64,000 bases of DNA from Hydrogenophaga sp. (GTDB lineage: Bacteria; Pseudomonadota; Gammaproteobacteria; Burkholderiales; Burkholderiaceae_C). A program made the position numbers and the translations under genes. The notes beneath the pieces were generated by a model. It was not told where the DNA came from, did not search any database, and saw only the letters and a list, made by a program, of their open reading frames with translations. Position 1 is the stretch's first letter. Every line of letters begins with the position of its first letter. Location: assembly GCF_019635465.1 (NCBI RefSeq), contig NZ_JAHBZK010000017.1:54984-118983 (forward strand), read 5' to 3'. This document shows positions 8,629 to 16,841 of the stretch, piece by piece.

Positions 8629-10194
8629 TCAACCCGTCGCGTAGCGCAGGCGCAGCTCGCGCTTGAGCAGCTTGCCGCTGGGGTTCTTGGGCAGGGCCTC
8701 GGTGAAGACCACGCGCTTCGGGCTTTTGAAGCCCGCCATGTGCGTGTTGCAGTGGGCAATGACCTCGTCCTCGCTGAGCGTGTGACCGGTCTTGACCACC
8801 ACGATGGCGGTCACCGCTTCCACCCACTTGGGGTCGGGCAGGCCGATCACCGCCACCTCGCTCACCGCGCCCAGGCGGTAGATCATTTCTTCGACCTCGC
8901 GACTGGCCACGTTCTCGCCGCCGGTCTTGATCATGTCCTTCTTGCGGTCGACGATGGTGATGTAGCCCTCGTCGTCGATGGTGGCCAGGTCGCCGCTGTG
9001 GAACCAGTCGCCCGAGAAGGCGCTGGCGGTTTTCTCGGGGTCGTTGAAGTAGCCCAGCATCAGGTGCGGCGAGCGGTGCACCACCTCGCCCACCTCACCG
9101 GGCGCCACGTCTTCCATCAGGTCGTTGACCACGCGCGTTTCGACGTTGAGCACCGCCTTGCCGCACGACCCCGGTTTGCGCAGCTGGTCTTCGGGCGGCA
9201 GCATGGTGGCCAGCGGCGCGATTTCGGTCTGGCCGTACAGGTTCCACAGCCGCACCGACGGCAATCGCGTGGCCAGCTCCTTGAGCACCTCCACCGGCAT
9301 GATGGACGCGCCGTAGTAGCCCTTGGCCAGCGTGCGCAGGCGTGCCGGGTCGAAGGCCGGCGAGCGCAGCAGGGCAATCCACACCGTGGGCGGCGCGAAG
9401 AAGCTGGTGATGCGGTGCTGCTCGAGCAGGTTGAGCAGGTGATCGGGCACCGGCTTGCCGGTGATCACATTGGTGCTGCCCATGTAGATGGCCGGGCCGA
9501 AGAAGACGTCGAGCTGCGCGCAGTGGTACAGCGGCAGCGCGTGCAGGGCCACGTCGGCCTCGGCGATCTCGGCGTTGATGACGCAGCTCACGTACTGCCA
9601 CAGCACCGCGTCGTGCGTGAGCATCGCGCCTTTGGGCATGGATTCGGTGCCGCTGGTGTAGACGATCTGGGCCACGTCGGTGCTCTGCAGCTGCACGTCC
9701 GGCAGGGGCTCGGCGCTGGCGGCCAGGTGATCGAAGCGGTGCATGGTGGGGTCCGGCTCGCTCGGGTCTTCGCCGGGCAGCCATATGAAGCGCTCGACCG
9801 ATGTGTCCTGCGCGGCGGCGGCGCGCGCCAGCTCGCTCAGCCCGCTGTCGGTGGCCAGGGTCTTGGCGCCCGCGTGGCGCAGGATGTAGGCCACTTCGTC
9901 GGCCTTGAGCATGAAGTTGATCGGCACCAGCACGGCGCCACGGCGTGCCACGGCAAAGCGCAGCGCCGCAAAGCCGTGCGAGTTGCGCGCCAGCACCGCC
10001 ACCTTGTCGCCTTCGGCCACGCCCAGGTGGGCCAGGCCCGCGGCCAGGCGCGTCACCAGCGCGTCGAAGTCGGCGTAGCTCCAGCGGGTGTCACCACAGG
10101 CGATGGCGAGCTTGTCCGGCAGGCGCAGGGCGGTGCGGTGCAAGGCGTCGGCGATGGTCTGGCGTCGCACCTGCGGCGAGTAGGCGGGTTTCAT
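8629..10194 (-). CDS. Acyl-CoA synthetase (AMP-binding ligase)
   Basis: A 521-residue ANL-superfamily ligase that activates a carboxylic acid to its acyl-AMP and then its CoA thioester. The nucleotide-binding loop is VYTSGTESMPKG, followed by LYGQTE, the hinge DRKKDMIKTGGENV and the C-terminal catalytic Lys in PSGKLLKREL. Overall it resembles medium- or long-chain fatty acyl-CoA ligases of the FadD3/FadD13 kind; the substrate cannot be read from sequence. The start is supported by AGGAGA seven bases upstream. It is monocistronic, facing away from the MlaE-like gene. Confidence 0.9.
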   Translation of the reverse strand: MKPAYSPQVRRQTIADALHRTALRLPDKLAIACGDTRWSYADFDALVTRLAAGLAHLGVAEGDKVAVLARNSHGFAALRFAVARRGAVLVPINFMLKADEVAYILRHAGAKTLATDSGLSELARAAAAQDTSVERFIWLPGEDPSEPDPTMHRFDHLAASAEPLPDVQLQSTDVAQIVYTSGTESMPKGAMLTHDAVLWQYVSCVINAEIAEADVALHALPLYHCAQLDVFFGPAIYMGSTNVITGKPVPDHLLNLLEQHRITSFFAPPTVWIALLRSPAFDPARLRTLAKGYYGASIMPVEVLKELATRLPSVRLWNLYGQTEIAPLATMLPPEDQLRKPGSCGKAVLNVETRVVNDLMEDVAPGEVGEVVHRSPHLMLGYFNDPEKTASAFSGDWFHSGDLATIDDEGYITIVDRKKDMIKTGGENVASREVEEMIYRLGAVSEVAVIGLPDPKWVEAVTAIVVVKTGHTLSEDEVIAHCNTHMAGFKSPKRVVFTEALPKNPSGKLLKRELRLRYATG

Positions 10195-10355
10195 GCGGTC
10201 TCCTGTGTGGCCCTTGGCGTGTGATTGGCATCGGTTGGCCGCTCGCATTGGATCGGCACCGGCGCCATTGTTCATCGGCACAAACACCGATCGGCGTCAC
10301 TGGGGTGTCACCAAATCTCACCGCTCATGGGCGGCGGCGGATGCCCTCGCTGGCT

Positions 10356-11171
10356 ATGATGCGCCGAATGTCGGTACCGGCACGCTCAGCCCACGCCCTG
10401 CAACGCGAATCCCGCCGCTTGCGTGGCCACGCCGTGGGCTGGTGGCACGCGCTGCAGCTGGCCGCGCAGATCCTGGTGCTGGTGCTCACGCCGGCCAGCT
10501 ACAGCGGCGGGCGCAGTCGGCGCATCATGGCGCACCTGGTGCATGCGGTGCTGCCACTGTTGCCGTGGTTTCTGGTGCTGTCGGTGCTCATCAGCCTGGT
10601 CATCATCCGCATCGTGACCGCCACGGCAGAGAGCTACGGCCTGTCGCAGTACGCGCTGGAGGTGCTGGTGCGCACCCTGGTGCTCGAACTCATACCGCTC
10701 ACCGCTGCGCTGTTCGTGGCCCTGCGCCACGCCATGCCGGGCGCCGAGCAATTGCGCGCGCAACTCGATGCGCGCCAGCGTGCGGGCGGCCACATCCCGG
10801 GCATCGAGGGGCTGGCCGGCGTCTTGCTGCCGCGGGCCATCGCGGGCGTGCACTCGGTGGTGCTGCTGGCCGCGCTGTCGGGCGTGGTGGCCCTGGTGCT
10901 GACCTACTTCATGGTCTACGGCACATCGCCCTGGGCGCTGGGGTTCTACTCGCACGACGTGGGCGGTGTGTTCACCCCGGTGGTGGCGCTCATCTTCGGC
11001 CTGAAGACGCTGTTCTTCAGCCTCGCGGTGGCGGTGGTGCCGCTGGCCGGCGCGGCCGAGCCCGATGCCCACGGCCGCTTCATTCCCCGCAGCGACATGA
11101 CCGAATTTGCCCGTCTGTTCTCGGTGCTGCTGCTGGTCGAGATCGTCTCGCTGGTGGGCAACTACTACTGA
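10356..11171 (+). CDS. MlaE/YrbE-family ABC transporter permease
   Basis: A 271-residue membrane protein with about five hydrophobic segments. The block LVRTLVLELIPLTAALFVALR and the following helices match the MlaE/YrbE permease family, which moves phospholipids or sterol-like lipids between membranes together with MCE proteins. The next gene encodes an MCE protein, in keeping with this. The start is uncertain: ATG codons at 10341, 10356, 10359 and 10368 are all in frame and none has a good ribosome site. No partner ATPase gene is present on either side. Confidence 0.8.
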   Translation: MMRRMSVPARSAHALQRESRRLRGHAVGWWHALQLAAQILVLVLTPASYSGGRSRRIMAHLVHAVLPLLPWFLVLSVLISLVIIRIVTATAESYGLSQYALEVLVRTLVLELIPLTAALFVALRHAMPGAEQLRAQLDARQRAGGHIPGIEGLAGVLLPRAIAGVHSVVLLAALSGVVALVLTYFMVYGTSPWALGFYSHDVGGVFTPVVALIFGLKTLFFSLAVAVVPLAGAAEPDAHGRFIPRSDMTEFARLFSVLLLVEIVSLVGNYY

Positions 11172-11179
11172 ATACCGAC

Positions 11180-12193
11180 ATGTCAGAAACGCCCCAACAC
11201 GAACCCCTGGTGCCCGACCCGCCACCGGTCAACGGCCTGGCGTTCAAGGCCGCGTTGCTGATGGCGCTCACCTTGTTGCTGGTGGTGGGCTCGGCGCTGT
11301 ACGTGATGTTTGCGCGTGGCGTGTTCGATCCCACCCAGCGTGTGGTGCTGATCGCCGACGACGCCGAGGGCGTGACGGTGGGCATGAACATGACCTTTGC
11401 CGGCTTCCCGATCGGGCGCGTGGCACGGGTGGAACTGGGCGAGGACGGCAACGCGCGCATCCTGGTGGACGTGCCCACGCGCGACGCCAAGTGGCTGCGC
11501 ACCTCCAGTGTGTTCACCATGGAGCGCAGCCTGGTGGGCGGCACGCGCATCCGCGCCTTCAGCGGTGTGCTCGACGACCCGCCACTGGAGAACGGCGCCG
11601 AGCGCACGGTGCTGCGCGGCGATGCGGCGGCCGAGATCCCGCAGATCACCGCCGCGGTGCGCGAGTTGCTGGAGAACCTCAACGCCATGACGCAGCGCGA
11701 CGCGGCGCTCAACCAGACGCTGGCCAACCTGCAGGCCACCACCGAAAAACTCAACGGGCCGCACGGCGCGCTCGGTGTGCTCACCGGCAACGAGGCCGAC
11801 GCCAAGCGGCTCGCGGCCACCATCGAGGGCGCCAACGCGCTCATCGCCCGCGCCGACGCACTCACCAAGCGGCTTGATTCGCTGGTGGCCAACGCCGACC
11901 GCCAGGTGTTCGGCCAGGGCGCAGCGCCGGGCGAGGGCAGTCTGATGGGTGATGTGCGCGGCACCGTGACGCAGCTCACCGGCCTGCTGGCCGATGCCCG
12001 CGGCAGCCTGCAGAAGGTGGACGCCGTGCTGGTGGAGGCCCAGGGCATTGCGGCCAATACGCGCGAGGCCACCACCGATCTGGTGGCGCTGCGTGCGGAA
12101 GTCGAACGCAGCCTGCGTCAGGTCGACAGCCTGATCAACGAGATCAACCGCAAGTGGCCGTTTGCGCGCGACACGGAGATCAAGCTGCCATGA
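11180..12193 (+). CDS. MCE/MlaD-family lipid-transport protein
   Basis: A 337-residue protein anchored by one N-terminal membrane helix (about 22-48). An MCE domain follows (about 55-140; VVLIADDAEGVTVGMNMTFAGFPIGRV and ERSLVGGTRIRAF), and then a long helical tail with heptad-like repeats (about 155-325). In the family, MCE rings form the periplasmic channel of lipid transporters. It starts 8 bases after the permease stop and its stop overlaps the lipoprotein start in ATGA, so the three genes form one operon. Confidence 0.86.
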   Translation: MSETPQHEPLVPDPPPVNGLAFKAALLMALTLLLVVGSALYVMFARGVFDPTQRVVLIADDAEGVTVGMNMTFAGFPIGRVARVELGEDGNARILVDVPTRDAKWLRTSSVFTMERSLVGGTRIRAFSGVLDDPPLENGAERTVLRGDAAAEIPQITAAVRELLENLNAMTQRDAALNQTLANLQATTEKLNGPHGALGVLTGNEADAKRLAATIEGANALIARADALTKRLDSLVANADRQVFGQGAAPGEGSLMGDVRGTVTQLTGLLADARGSLQKVDAVLVEAQGIAANTREATTDLVALRAEVERSLRQVDSLINEINRKWPFARDTEIKLP

Positions 12194-12837
12194 AGCGACT
12201 GTGGATTCCCCTTGCGCTCGGGCTGTCGCTGGCGGCCTGTTCCAGCACACCGCCCCCGCCCGACTGGCAACTGAGCGCGCGCAGCAGCCTCGATAACGCC
12301 GCCGTCGCCTGGCTGGAGGGGCGCGACGCGGTTGAGCGCGCTGAGTTCGCACGTGCCCGCGCGGCCATCGCCCGCACCGCAAGGCCTGACCTGCTGGCGC
12401 GCGCCGAGCTGCACCGCTGCGCCCTGCGCGCGGCCACCCTGCAGTTCGAAGCGTGCAGCGGCTTTGAGGCGCTGTCGCCGGACGCGGCGCCCGAAGATGC
12501 CGCCTACGCGCGCTACCTGCGCAACCAGACCTTGCCCACCGATGCGGCCTTGCTGCCGCCGGCGCACCGTGCCGCGCTGGGCGCTGCCGATCCCGCCGCT
12601 GCGCTGCGTGGCATCGACGACCCGATCACCCGCCTGGTGGCCGCCGGCGTGGCCTTCGGGCGGGCGCAGGCCTCGCCAGGTGTGGTGCAACTCGCGGTGG
12701 ACACGGCCTCGGCCCAGGGTTGGCCGCGGCCGCTGCTGGCCTGGCTCGGGGTTCAGCAACAGGCCGCGCGCGCTGCAGGCGATGCGGCGGCGGTGCAGCG
12801 GCTGCAGCGCCGCATCGATACCGTCGCGCCGCGCTGA
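12190..12837 (+). CDS. Putative lipoprotein of the MCE transport operon
   Basis: A 215-residue protein with a lipobox signal, LSLAACSS, so Cys17 should be lipidated. The remainder is Ala/Arg-rich and helical with no named domain; it may be a TPR-like outer-membrane partner. Translation is coupled to the MCE gene by the ATGA overlap. By position it is the outer-membrane component of the lipid transporter, in the role ABC-type MCE systems give to a lipoprotein such as PqiC, but it does not look like PqiC. Confidence 0.75.
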   Translation: MKRLWIPLALGLSLAACSSTPPPPDWQLSARSSLDNAAVAWLEGRDAVERAEFARARAAIARTARPDLLARAELHRCALRAATLQFEACSGFEALSPDAAPEDAAYARYLRNQTLPTDAALLPPAHRAALGAADPAAALRGIDDPITRLVAAGVAFGRAQASPGVVQLAVDTASAQGWPRPLLAWLGVQQQAARAAGDAAAVQRLQRRIDTVAPR

Positions 12838-12877
12838 GTCCAGATGTATGCGGCTTGTTGGAGTGCCTGAAAAATGC

Positions 12878-12905
12878 TTGGTTAATGGGCCGTAAGGGCT
12901 ATATT
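12878..12905 (+). promoter_or_regulatory. Sigma-70-like promoter before the second reverse transcriptase
   Basis: TTGGTT at 12878-12883 and TATATT at 12900-12905 are spaced by 16 bases in an AT-rich pocket that contrasts with the GC-rich genes on the left. Transcription would start near 12912 and leave a leader of about 100 bases before the RT start codon. Confidence 0.5.
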
Positions 12906-12911
12906 GGATTT

Positions 12912-13010
12912 GCCATCAGCCTGCGGGGTGTATTGCACGATTTGCACCGCCAACACTCAAGGATGAAGTGAGCTTGTGTGTGAATAGCTACAGCTAGATA
13001 GGGGGATATT
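12912..13010 (+). ncRNA. Candidate leader/template RNA of the second reverse transcriptase
   Basis: About 100 non-coding bases lie between the candidate promoter and the RT start. They contain a possible hairpin, GGTG (12927-12930) against CACC with a loop holding two TGCA units (12931-12948), and a short TAGC-TACA-GCTA stem near 12984. Some stand-alone defence RTs (DRT2, DRT9) copy a structured RNA encoded just upstream, and this stretch has the right place for that. The structure is weak by eye, so the RNA is a hypothesis based on position. Confidence 0.35.
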
Positions 13011-14600
13011 ATGAAGAGATTACTTTCTAACGGCTACTTCCCTGCTGAATTACCGCCCCCGTTTCACACCAAAACATATGCTCATTTCCTCACGGCAAAT
13101 ACCCCTGCTGCTCCGTTTGCACTTAGCAATGACCGAGAGCCTAATTACATTAGTAGACCGGTCTCTTACAATTTGGCTAGAGCTGGGACGCTACGAAGGC
13201 AGTTGGATATTCCGAATCCAATTAATTTCTTTATGTTGGCCTCGGTTATCGAAGCGATGTGGCCTGCATTGACTGCAAAGTGGTATTCCAAGCCCGGGCA
13301 GGCGTTGAGCAAGCCTAAAAAGACCACGAGTGGGCAGGCTAAAAGAGCGTACGAATGGGCTGGTTCGTTTTCCGATATTCCAGAGCATAGGGCGCGTATT
13401 CGCGCCGGCATGCGATATGGCTTGCAGACAGATATCAAGGGCTTTTATCCCTCCATCTACACGCACTCGATTCCTTGGGCTCTTCATGGCAAGGAAAAAT
13501 CGCAAGAGAAAATCGGCTGGGCAAAACTCCGGGGTAATAAGATTGATAGGCTTCTGCAAATCGGTCAGCTAAAGCAAACTAAAGGAATTCCGATTGGCCC
13601 GGATACTTCGTTCTTGGTTGCTGAAATGTTGCTGACAAAACTGGATAGGCAGATAGTCGGCGAAGTCGGCAGCCGATACTTCCGATATCTAGACGACTTC
13701 GAGTTTGCATTTGCCACCTTTAATGAGGCAGAGAAAGGGTTGTCAAGGTTTCAGGAAATACTAGGTCAATTCGAGTTGATAGCTAACGAAGCGAAGACAT
13801 GCATATTTGAACTTCCTGCGCCACTTGATGGTAGTTGGCCTAGGGAAATTCGGAACATGGCTCTAACGGGGAGCACCAAGATGGCTCTTCAGAAAACTTT
13901 GTTGGTCGATCTTTTTAATAGATCGGTCGAGCTTAGGCTTGAATGTCCAGATCAGGGGATTATTGTCTATGCAGTTCGCAAGACTGCCGGATTTATCGTG
14001 GCGCAGAATAATTGGCGATTGTATCAGCAGCTGCTTTTTCAGTGGGCACAAGCGGAACCCGCAGTACTCCCGGTTGTCCTGGATATTCTGTCTACGTATC
14101 GCGATGCAGGGTATCTGATTGATCTGGATGGTTTGTCAGAGTTACTGCATATGACAATACAACTTCACGCGTTGAGAGGGCACACAAGTGAAGTGGCGTG
14201 GGCGCTTTGGGGGCATCTCTTATTCGATCTACCCCTGCAAACTTCCGCATCGACCACAGTTCGCCGTATTGATAACTCTATAGTTGCATTGCTCGCATTA
14301 GATGCTCGGGCAAGAAAGCTAGTCGCAAAAACCGCGTCAATTGATGTTTGGAAGAAGCACATGAGTCCCGACTCATTGGTTGGGGAGCAGTGGCTTCTTG
14401 CATACGAAGGAAGGGTGAAGAAGTGGGTTCCTCCGCTTTCAACAAAGGAATACGTTAGGACCGCACCCGGATTCGGAGTTCTTGCCAATGGAAACGTATC
14501 TTTCTATGATTCTACGTGTGCATCAACTTACCGACCAAAGTCGATGGAGTTGCTTCGTATGCGCTTGAAGCTTATTTCAGAAGAGGCAGATGAGTATTGA
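13011..14600 (+). CDS. UG/Abi-type stand-alone reverse transcriptase, candidate antiviral protein
   Basis: A 529-residue protein. Motif A has Asp141 in TDIKGFYPSIYTHSIPWALH, motif B is KGIPIGPDTS (Gly192 onward), and motif C is YLDD at 226-229 in RYLDDFEF. The FYPSIYTHS and GIPIGPDTS blocks are typical of the UG/Abi group of reverse transcriptases that act in phage defence, not of group II introns or retrons. Residues about 290-529 form a helical C-terminal region with no named domain, as in several DRT classes. The start has AGGGGG five bases upstream. The gene is visibly AT-richer than all neighbours, which suggests transfer. I cannot fix the class (DRT2, DRT4, DRT9 or an unnamed UG) from sequence alone. 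Confidence 0.88.
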   Translation: MKRLLSNGYFPAELPPPFHTKTYAHFLTANTPAAPFALSNDREPNYISRPVSYNLARAGTLRRQLDIPNPINFFMLASVIEAMWPALTAKWYSKPGQALSKPKKTTSGQAKRAYEWAGSFSDIPEHRARIRAGMRYGLQTDIKGFYPSIYTHSIPWALHGKEKSQEKIGWAKLRGNKIDRLLQIGQLKQTKGIPIGPDTSFLVAEMLLTKLDRQIVGEVGSRYFRYLDDFEFAFATFNEAEKGLSRFQEILGQFELIANEAKTCIFELPAPLDGSWPREIRNMALTGSTKMALQKTLLVDLFNRSVELRLECPDQGIIVYAVRKTAGFIVAQNNWRLYQQLLFQWAQAEPAVLPVVLDILSTYRDAGYLIDLDGLSELLHMTIQLHALRGHTSEVAWALWGHLLFDLPLQTSASTTVRRIDNSIVALLALDARARKLVAKTASIDVWKKHMSPDSLVGEQWLLAYEGRVKKWVPPLSTKEYVRTAPGFGVLANGNVSFYDSTCASTYRPKSMELLRMRLKLISEEADEY

Positions 14601-14685
14601 GTGATCTTGTTTGCTAGGTAATAACTACTGCTTCAAACGCTTCGTTGAACATTCGCATTATCTGTTGCACCTGCGACGGCAATGC

Positions 14686-15666
14686 CTAGTTCACGCGGCC
14701 GATGCGCTGCACCACTGCCTTCATGGCTGCGGCGTCGGCCTTGACGAAGGCATCGAATTCGGCCGCGTCCTGGTACTGGAACTGCGTGCCGGCGGTGGTC
14801 ATGATCTGGATGGTGCGCTCGTCGCGCGCAGCGGCGCGCGCAGCTTCGCGCAGTTTGTCGATCACCGGCTGCGGCGTGCCCGCGGGCGCAAACAGACCCG
14901 CCCACTGTGAGTAGCTGATGTTCACGCCCAGCACTTTGAAGCTGGGCACGTCCGGCAACAAGGCCAGGCGGCCTTCGCCCCAGTGCGCCAGCGCGCGCAT
15001 GCGCCCGCTCTTGATGTGACCCACGATGCTGGCCGGCCCGCTGGCCAGGGCATCAACCTGCCCGCCCAGCAAGCCCACGATGGCCGGGCCGGCGCCGGTG
15101 TAGGGCACGTGCAGCATGAAAGTGCCGGTGGCGCCTTTGAGCTGCTCCATCGGCACGTGCATGGTGCCGTAGTTGCCCGACGACCCGAAGGTGATGCGCC
15201 CCGGGTTGGCCTTGGCATAGGCAATGAACTCGGCGTAGGTCTTCCACGGGCTGTCGGCGCGCACCACCAGCACGTTCGGGTCCGCCGTCATGCGCGCGAT
15301 CGGCGCGAGCTGGTTGACTTCGAACTGGGGCGGACGGTTGAGGATGCGGTCGGCCTCCGGCAGCACCACCAGCGACGACAGCGCCATCAGCACGGTGTAA
15401 CCATCGGCTGGCGACTTGGCCACCGCCGCCATGCCGATGCCGCCCCCAGCACCCGCGCGGTTGGCCACCACCACCGACTGGTTGAGGTGCCGCGCCATGG
15501 CCTCGGCCACCGGGCGGCCGACGGTGTCGGCCACGCCACCGGGCGGAAAGGGCACCACCAGGGTGATGGGTTTGCTCGGGTAGGCGTCCTGCGCGAAGGC
15601 GGTGCCTACGCTACTCAGGCCCAGGGCCGATGCACCCAGCAGGCGGTGAAAGTCACGTCGTTGCAT
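14686..15666 (-). CDS. Bug/TctC-family tripartite tricarboxylate binding protein
   Basis: A 326-residue periplasmic binding protein with a Tat-like signal (MQRRDFHRLLGASALGLSS, cleavage near AFA-QDA). The mature part opens with YPSKPITLVVPFPPGGVADTVGR, the Bug signature. Bug proteins bind carboxylates or related small molecules; many, like this one, have no adjacent transporter membrane genes. The start is supported by AAGGAGA. It is transcribed in the same direction as the FAH-family gene upstream, across the repeat-bearing gap at 15667-15824, and may share its catabolic role. Confidence 0.9.
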   Translation of the reverse strand: MQRRDFHRLLGASALGLSSVGTAFAQDAYPSKPITLVVPFPPGGVADTVGRPVAEAMARHLNQSVVVANRAGAGGGIGMAAVAKSPADGYTVLMALSSLVVLPEADRILNRPPQFEVNQLAPIARMTADPNVLVVRADSPWKTYAEFIAYAKANPGRITFGSSGNYGTMHVPMEQLKGATGTFMLHVPYTGAGPAIVGLLGGQVDALASGPASIVGHIKSGRMRALAHWGEGRLALLPDVPSFKVLGVNISYSQWAGLFAPAGTPQPVIDKLREAARAAARDERTIQIMTTAGTQFQYQDAAEFDAFVKADAAAMKAVVQRIGRVN

Positions 15667-15706
15667 GTGTGTCTCCTTTGTTGGTGTGTGTCGGGTTGCG
15701 GTGGTG

Positions 15707-15798
15707 GATGACGAATGACTTGCCTCTGCGAGGCGGGATGACAAATGACAGGGGCGCGAGACGGGTCATCGAGCGCGCAGCGCGAAGTCATTCGTCAT
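15707..15798. repeat. Inverted and direct GTCATTCGTCAT repeats
   Basis: GATGACGAATGACTT at 15707-15721 is the reverse complement of AAGTCATTCGTCAT at 15785-15798, and further copies of GTCATTTGTCATTCGTCAT follow to about 15812. A GATGACAAATGAC at about 15739 repeats the unit again. A related GTCATCCGTC motif occurs at 43900-43930. The block fills the gap between the FAH-family and Bug genes and could form a long hairpin in the message. Confidence 0.7.
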
Positions 15799-15824
15799 TT
15801 GTCATTCGTCATGCGCCATTGACG

Positions 15825-16697
15825 TCAGGCAAAGCGGTTCTCGATCAGGCCGATGCCGTCGATCTCGATGCGGACCACGTCGCCGGCCTTGAGGAATTGC
15901 GGCGGGCTCAGGCCCATGCCGACACCGGCGGGTGTGCCGGTGGCGATCACGTCGCCGGGGTAGAGCGTGATGCCGCGCGAGACGGTCTCGATCAGCGTGG
16001 GGATGTCGAAGATCAGGTCCTCGGTGCGACCGTCCTGGCGCGGCTCGCCGTTGACCCAGCAGCGCACGCGCGTGTGCTGGCCATCGAGTTCGTCGGCGGT
16101 GACGATCCACGGGCCCATGGGGCAGAAGGTGTCGAAGCTCTTGCCCATGTCCCACTGCTGGTGGCGCATCTGCACGTCGCGTGCGGTCACGTCGTTGACG
16201 ATGGTGTAGCCGTAGATGTGGCGCATGGCGTCGGCCTTGGCGATGTTCTTGCCGCCGGTGCCGATGACCACCGCCAGTTCGGCCTCGTAGTCGATCTGGG
16301 CCGACACGGCCTCGCCGGGCAGTTGCACCGTGTCGCTCGGGCCGACCACGCACTCGGGCACCTTGGTGAACACGATGGGCCACTGTGCAGGGTTGGCGTT
16401 GTTGTTCTTGAAGACCGAGCCCTGCAGCTCCTTGGCGTGCTCGTGGTAGTTGCGGCCCACGCACCAGATGTTGCGCAGCGGGCGCGGGATCGGTGCGATG
16501 AGTTGCACGTCGCCCAGCGCGATGGCGGCGCCCGCCGGCGCGGGCAGGGCCTGGCCCTGGGCGGCGGCGTCGATCAGCGGCAGTGCGCCGCGCGCGGCCT
16601 GGTCGGCCGGCAGGTCGAGGGGTGTGACGCTGCGCGCGTCGGACGAGACGATGCCCACGCGGCGTTGGCCCTGGTGGACGAAGGTGGCGATGCGCAA
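15825..16697 (-). CDS. Fumarylacetoacetate hydrolase (FAH) family enzyme
   Basis: A 290-residue protein with an FAH_N-like start (about 1-65) and an FAH domain (about 75-290). The divalent-metal site is visible in IDYEAELAVVIG (two acidic residues) and TIVNDVTARD, with CVGRNYHEH at the active-site entrance and YPGDVIATGTPAGVGM near the end. The family covers C-C bond hydrolases, decarboxylases and 2-keto-3-deoxy-fuconate or acylpyruvate hydrolases; the exact substrate is not readable. The divergent GntR gene and the operator at 16726-16739 suggest that substrate or pathway intermediate controls it. Confidence 0.9.
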   Translation of the reverse strand: MRIATFVHQGQRRVGIVSSDARSVTPLDLPADQAARGALPLIDAAAQGQALPAPAGAAIALGDVQLIAPIPRPLRNIWCVGRNYHEHAKELQGSVFKNNNANPAQWPIVFTKVPECVVGPSDTVQLPGEAVSAQIDYEAELAVVIGTGGKNIAKADAMRHIYGYTIVNDVTARDVQMRHQQWDMGKSFDTFCPMGPWIVTADELDGQHTRVRCWVNGEPRQDGRTEDLIFDIPTLIETVSRGITLYPGDVIATGTPAGVGMGLSPPQFLKAGDVVRIEIDGIGLIENRFA

Positions 16698-16725
16698 GAT
16701 GGCTCCTGAGATGAAATACCAAAAC

Positions 16726-16739
16726 GTACCAATTGGTAC
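16726..16739. promoter_or_regulatory. GntR operator, perfect palindrome
   Basis: GTACCAATTGGTAC is a perfect 14-bp palindrome in the gap between the FAH-family and GntR genes. A half-copy, TTTGGTAC, recurs at 16823-16830 just before the GntR start. FadR-type GntR proteins bind TGGT-N-ACCA-like palindromes, so this fits the neighbouring regulator. Confidence 0.75.
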
Positions 16740-16841
16740 CAGAACGGCATCGTAGGCAAACTTCCAATGCGTGAGGCATGGGGGAACTACCTAGCCGGTG
16801 AGCCGAAGGCCGATTGGTCTGATTTGGTACAGTCATCGCCC

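Noticed and set aside
13011-14600. Group II intron or retron reverse transcriptase
   Set aside because: There is no maturase/endonuclease region or intron domain V-like RNA, and no retron msr-msd hairpin pair is evident; motifs fit the UG/Abi group.
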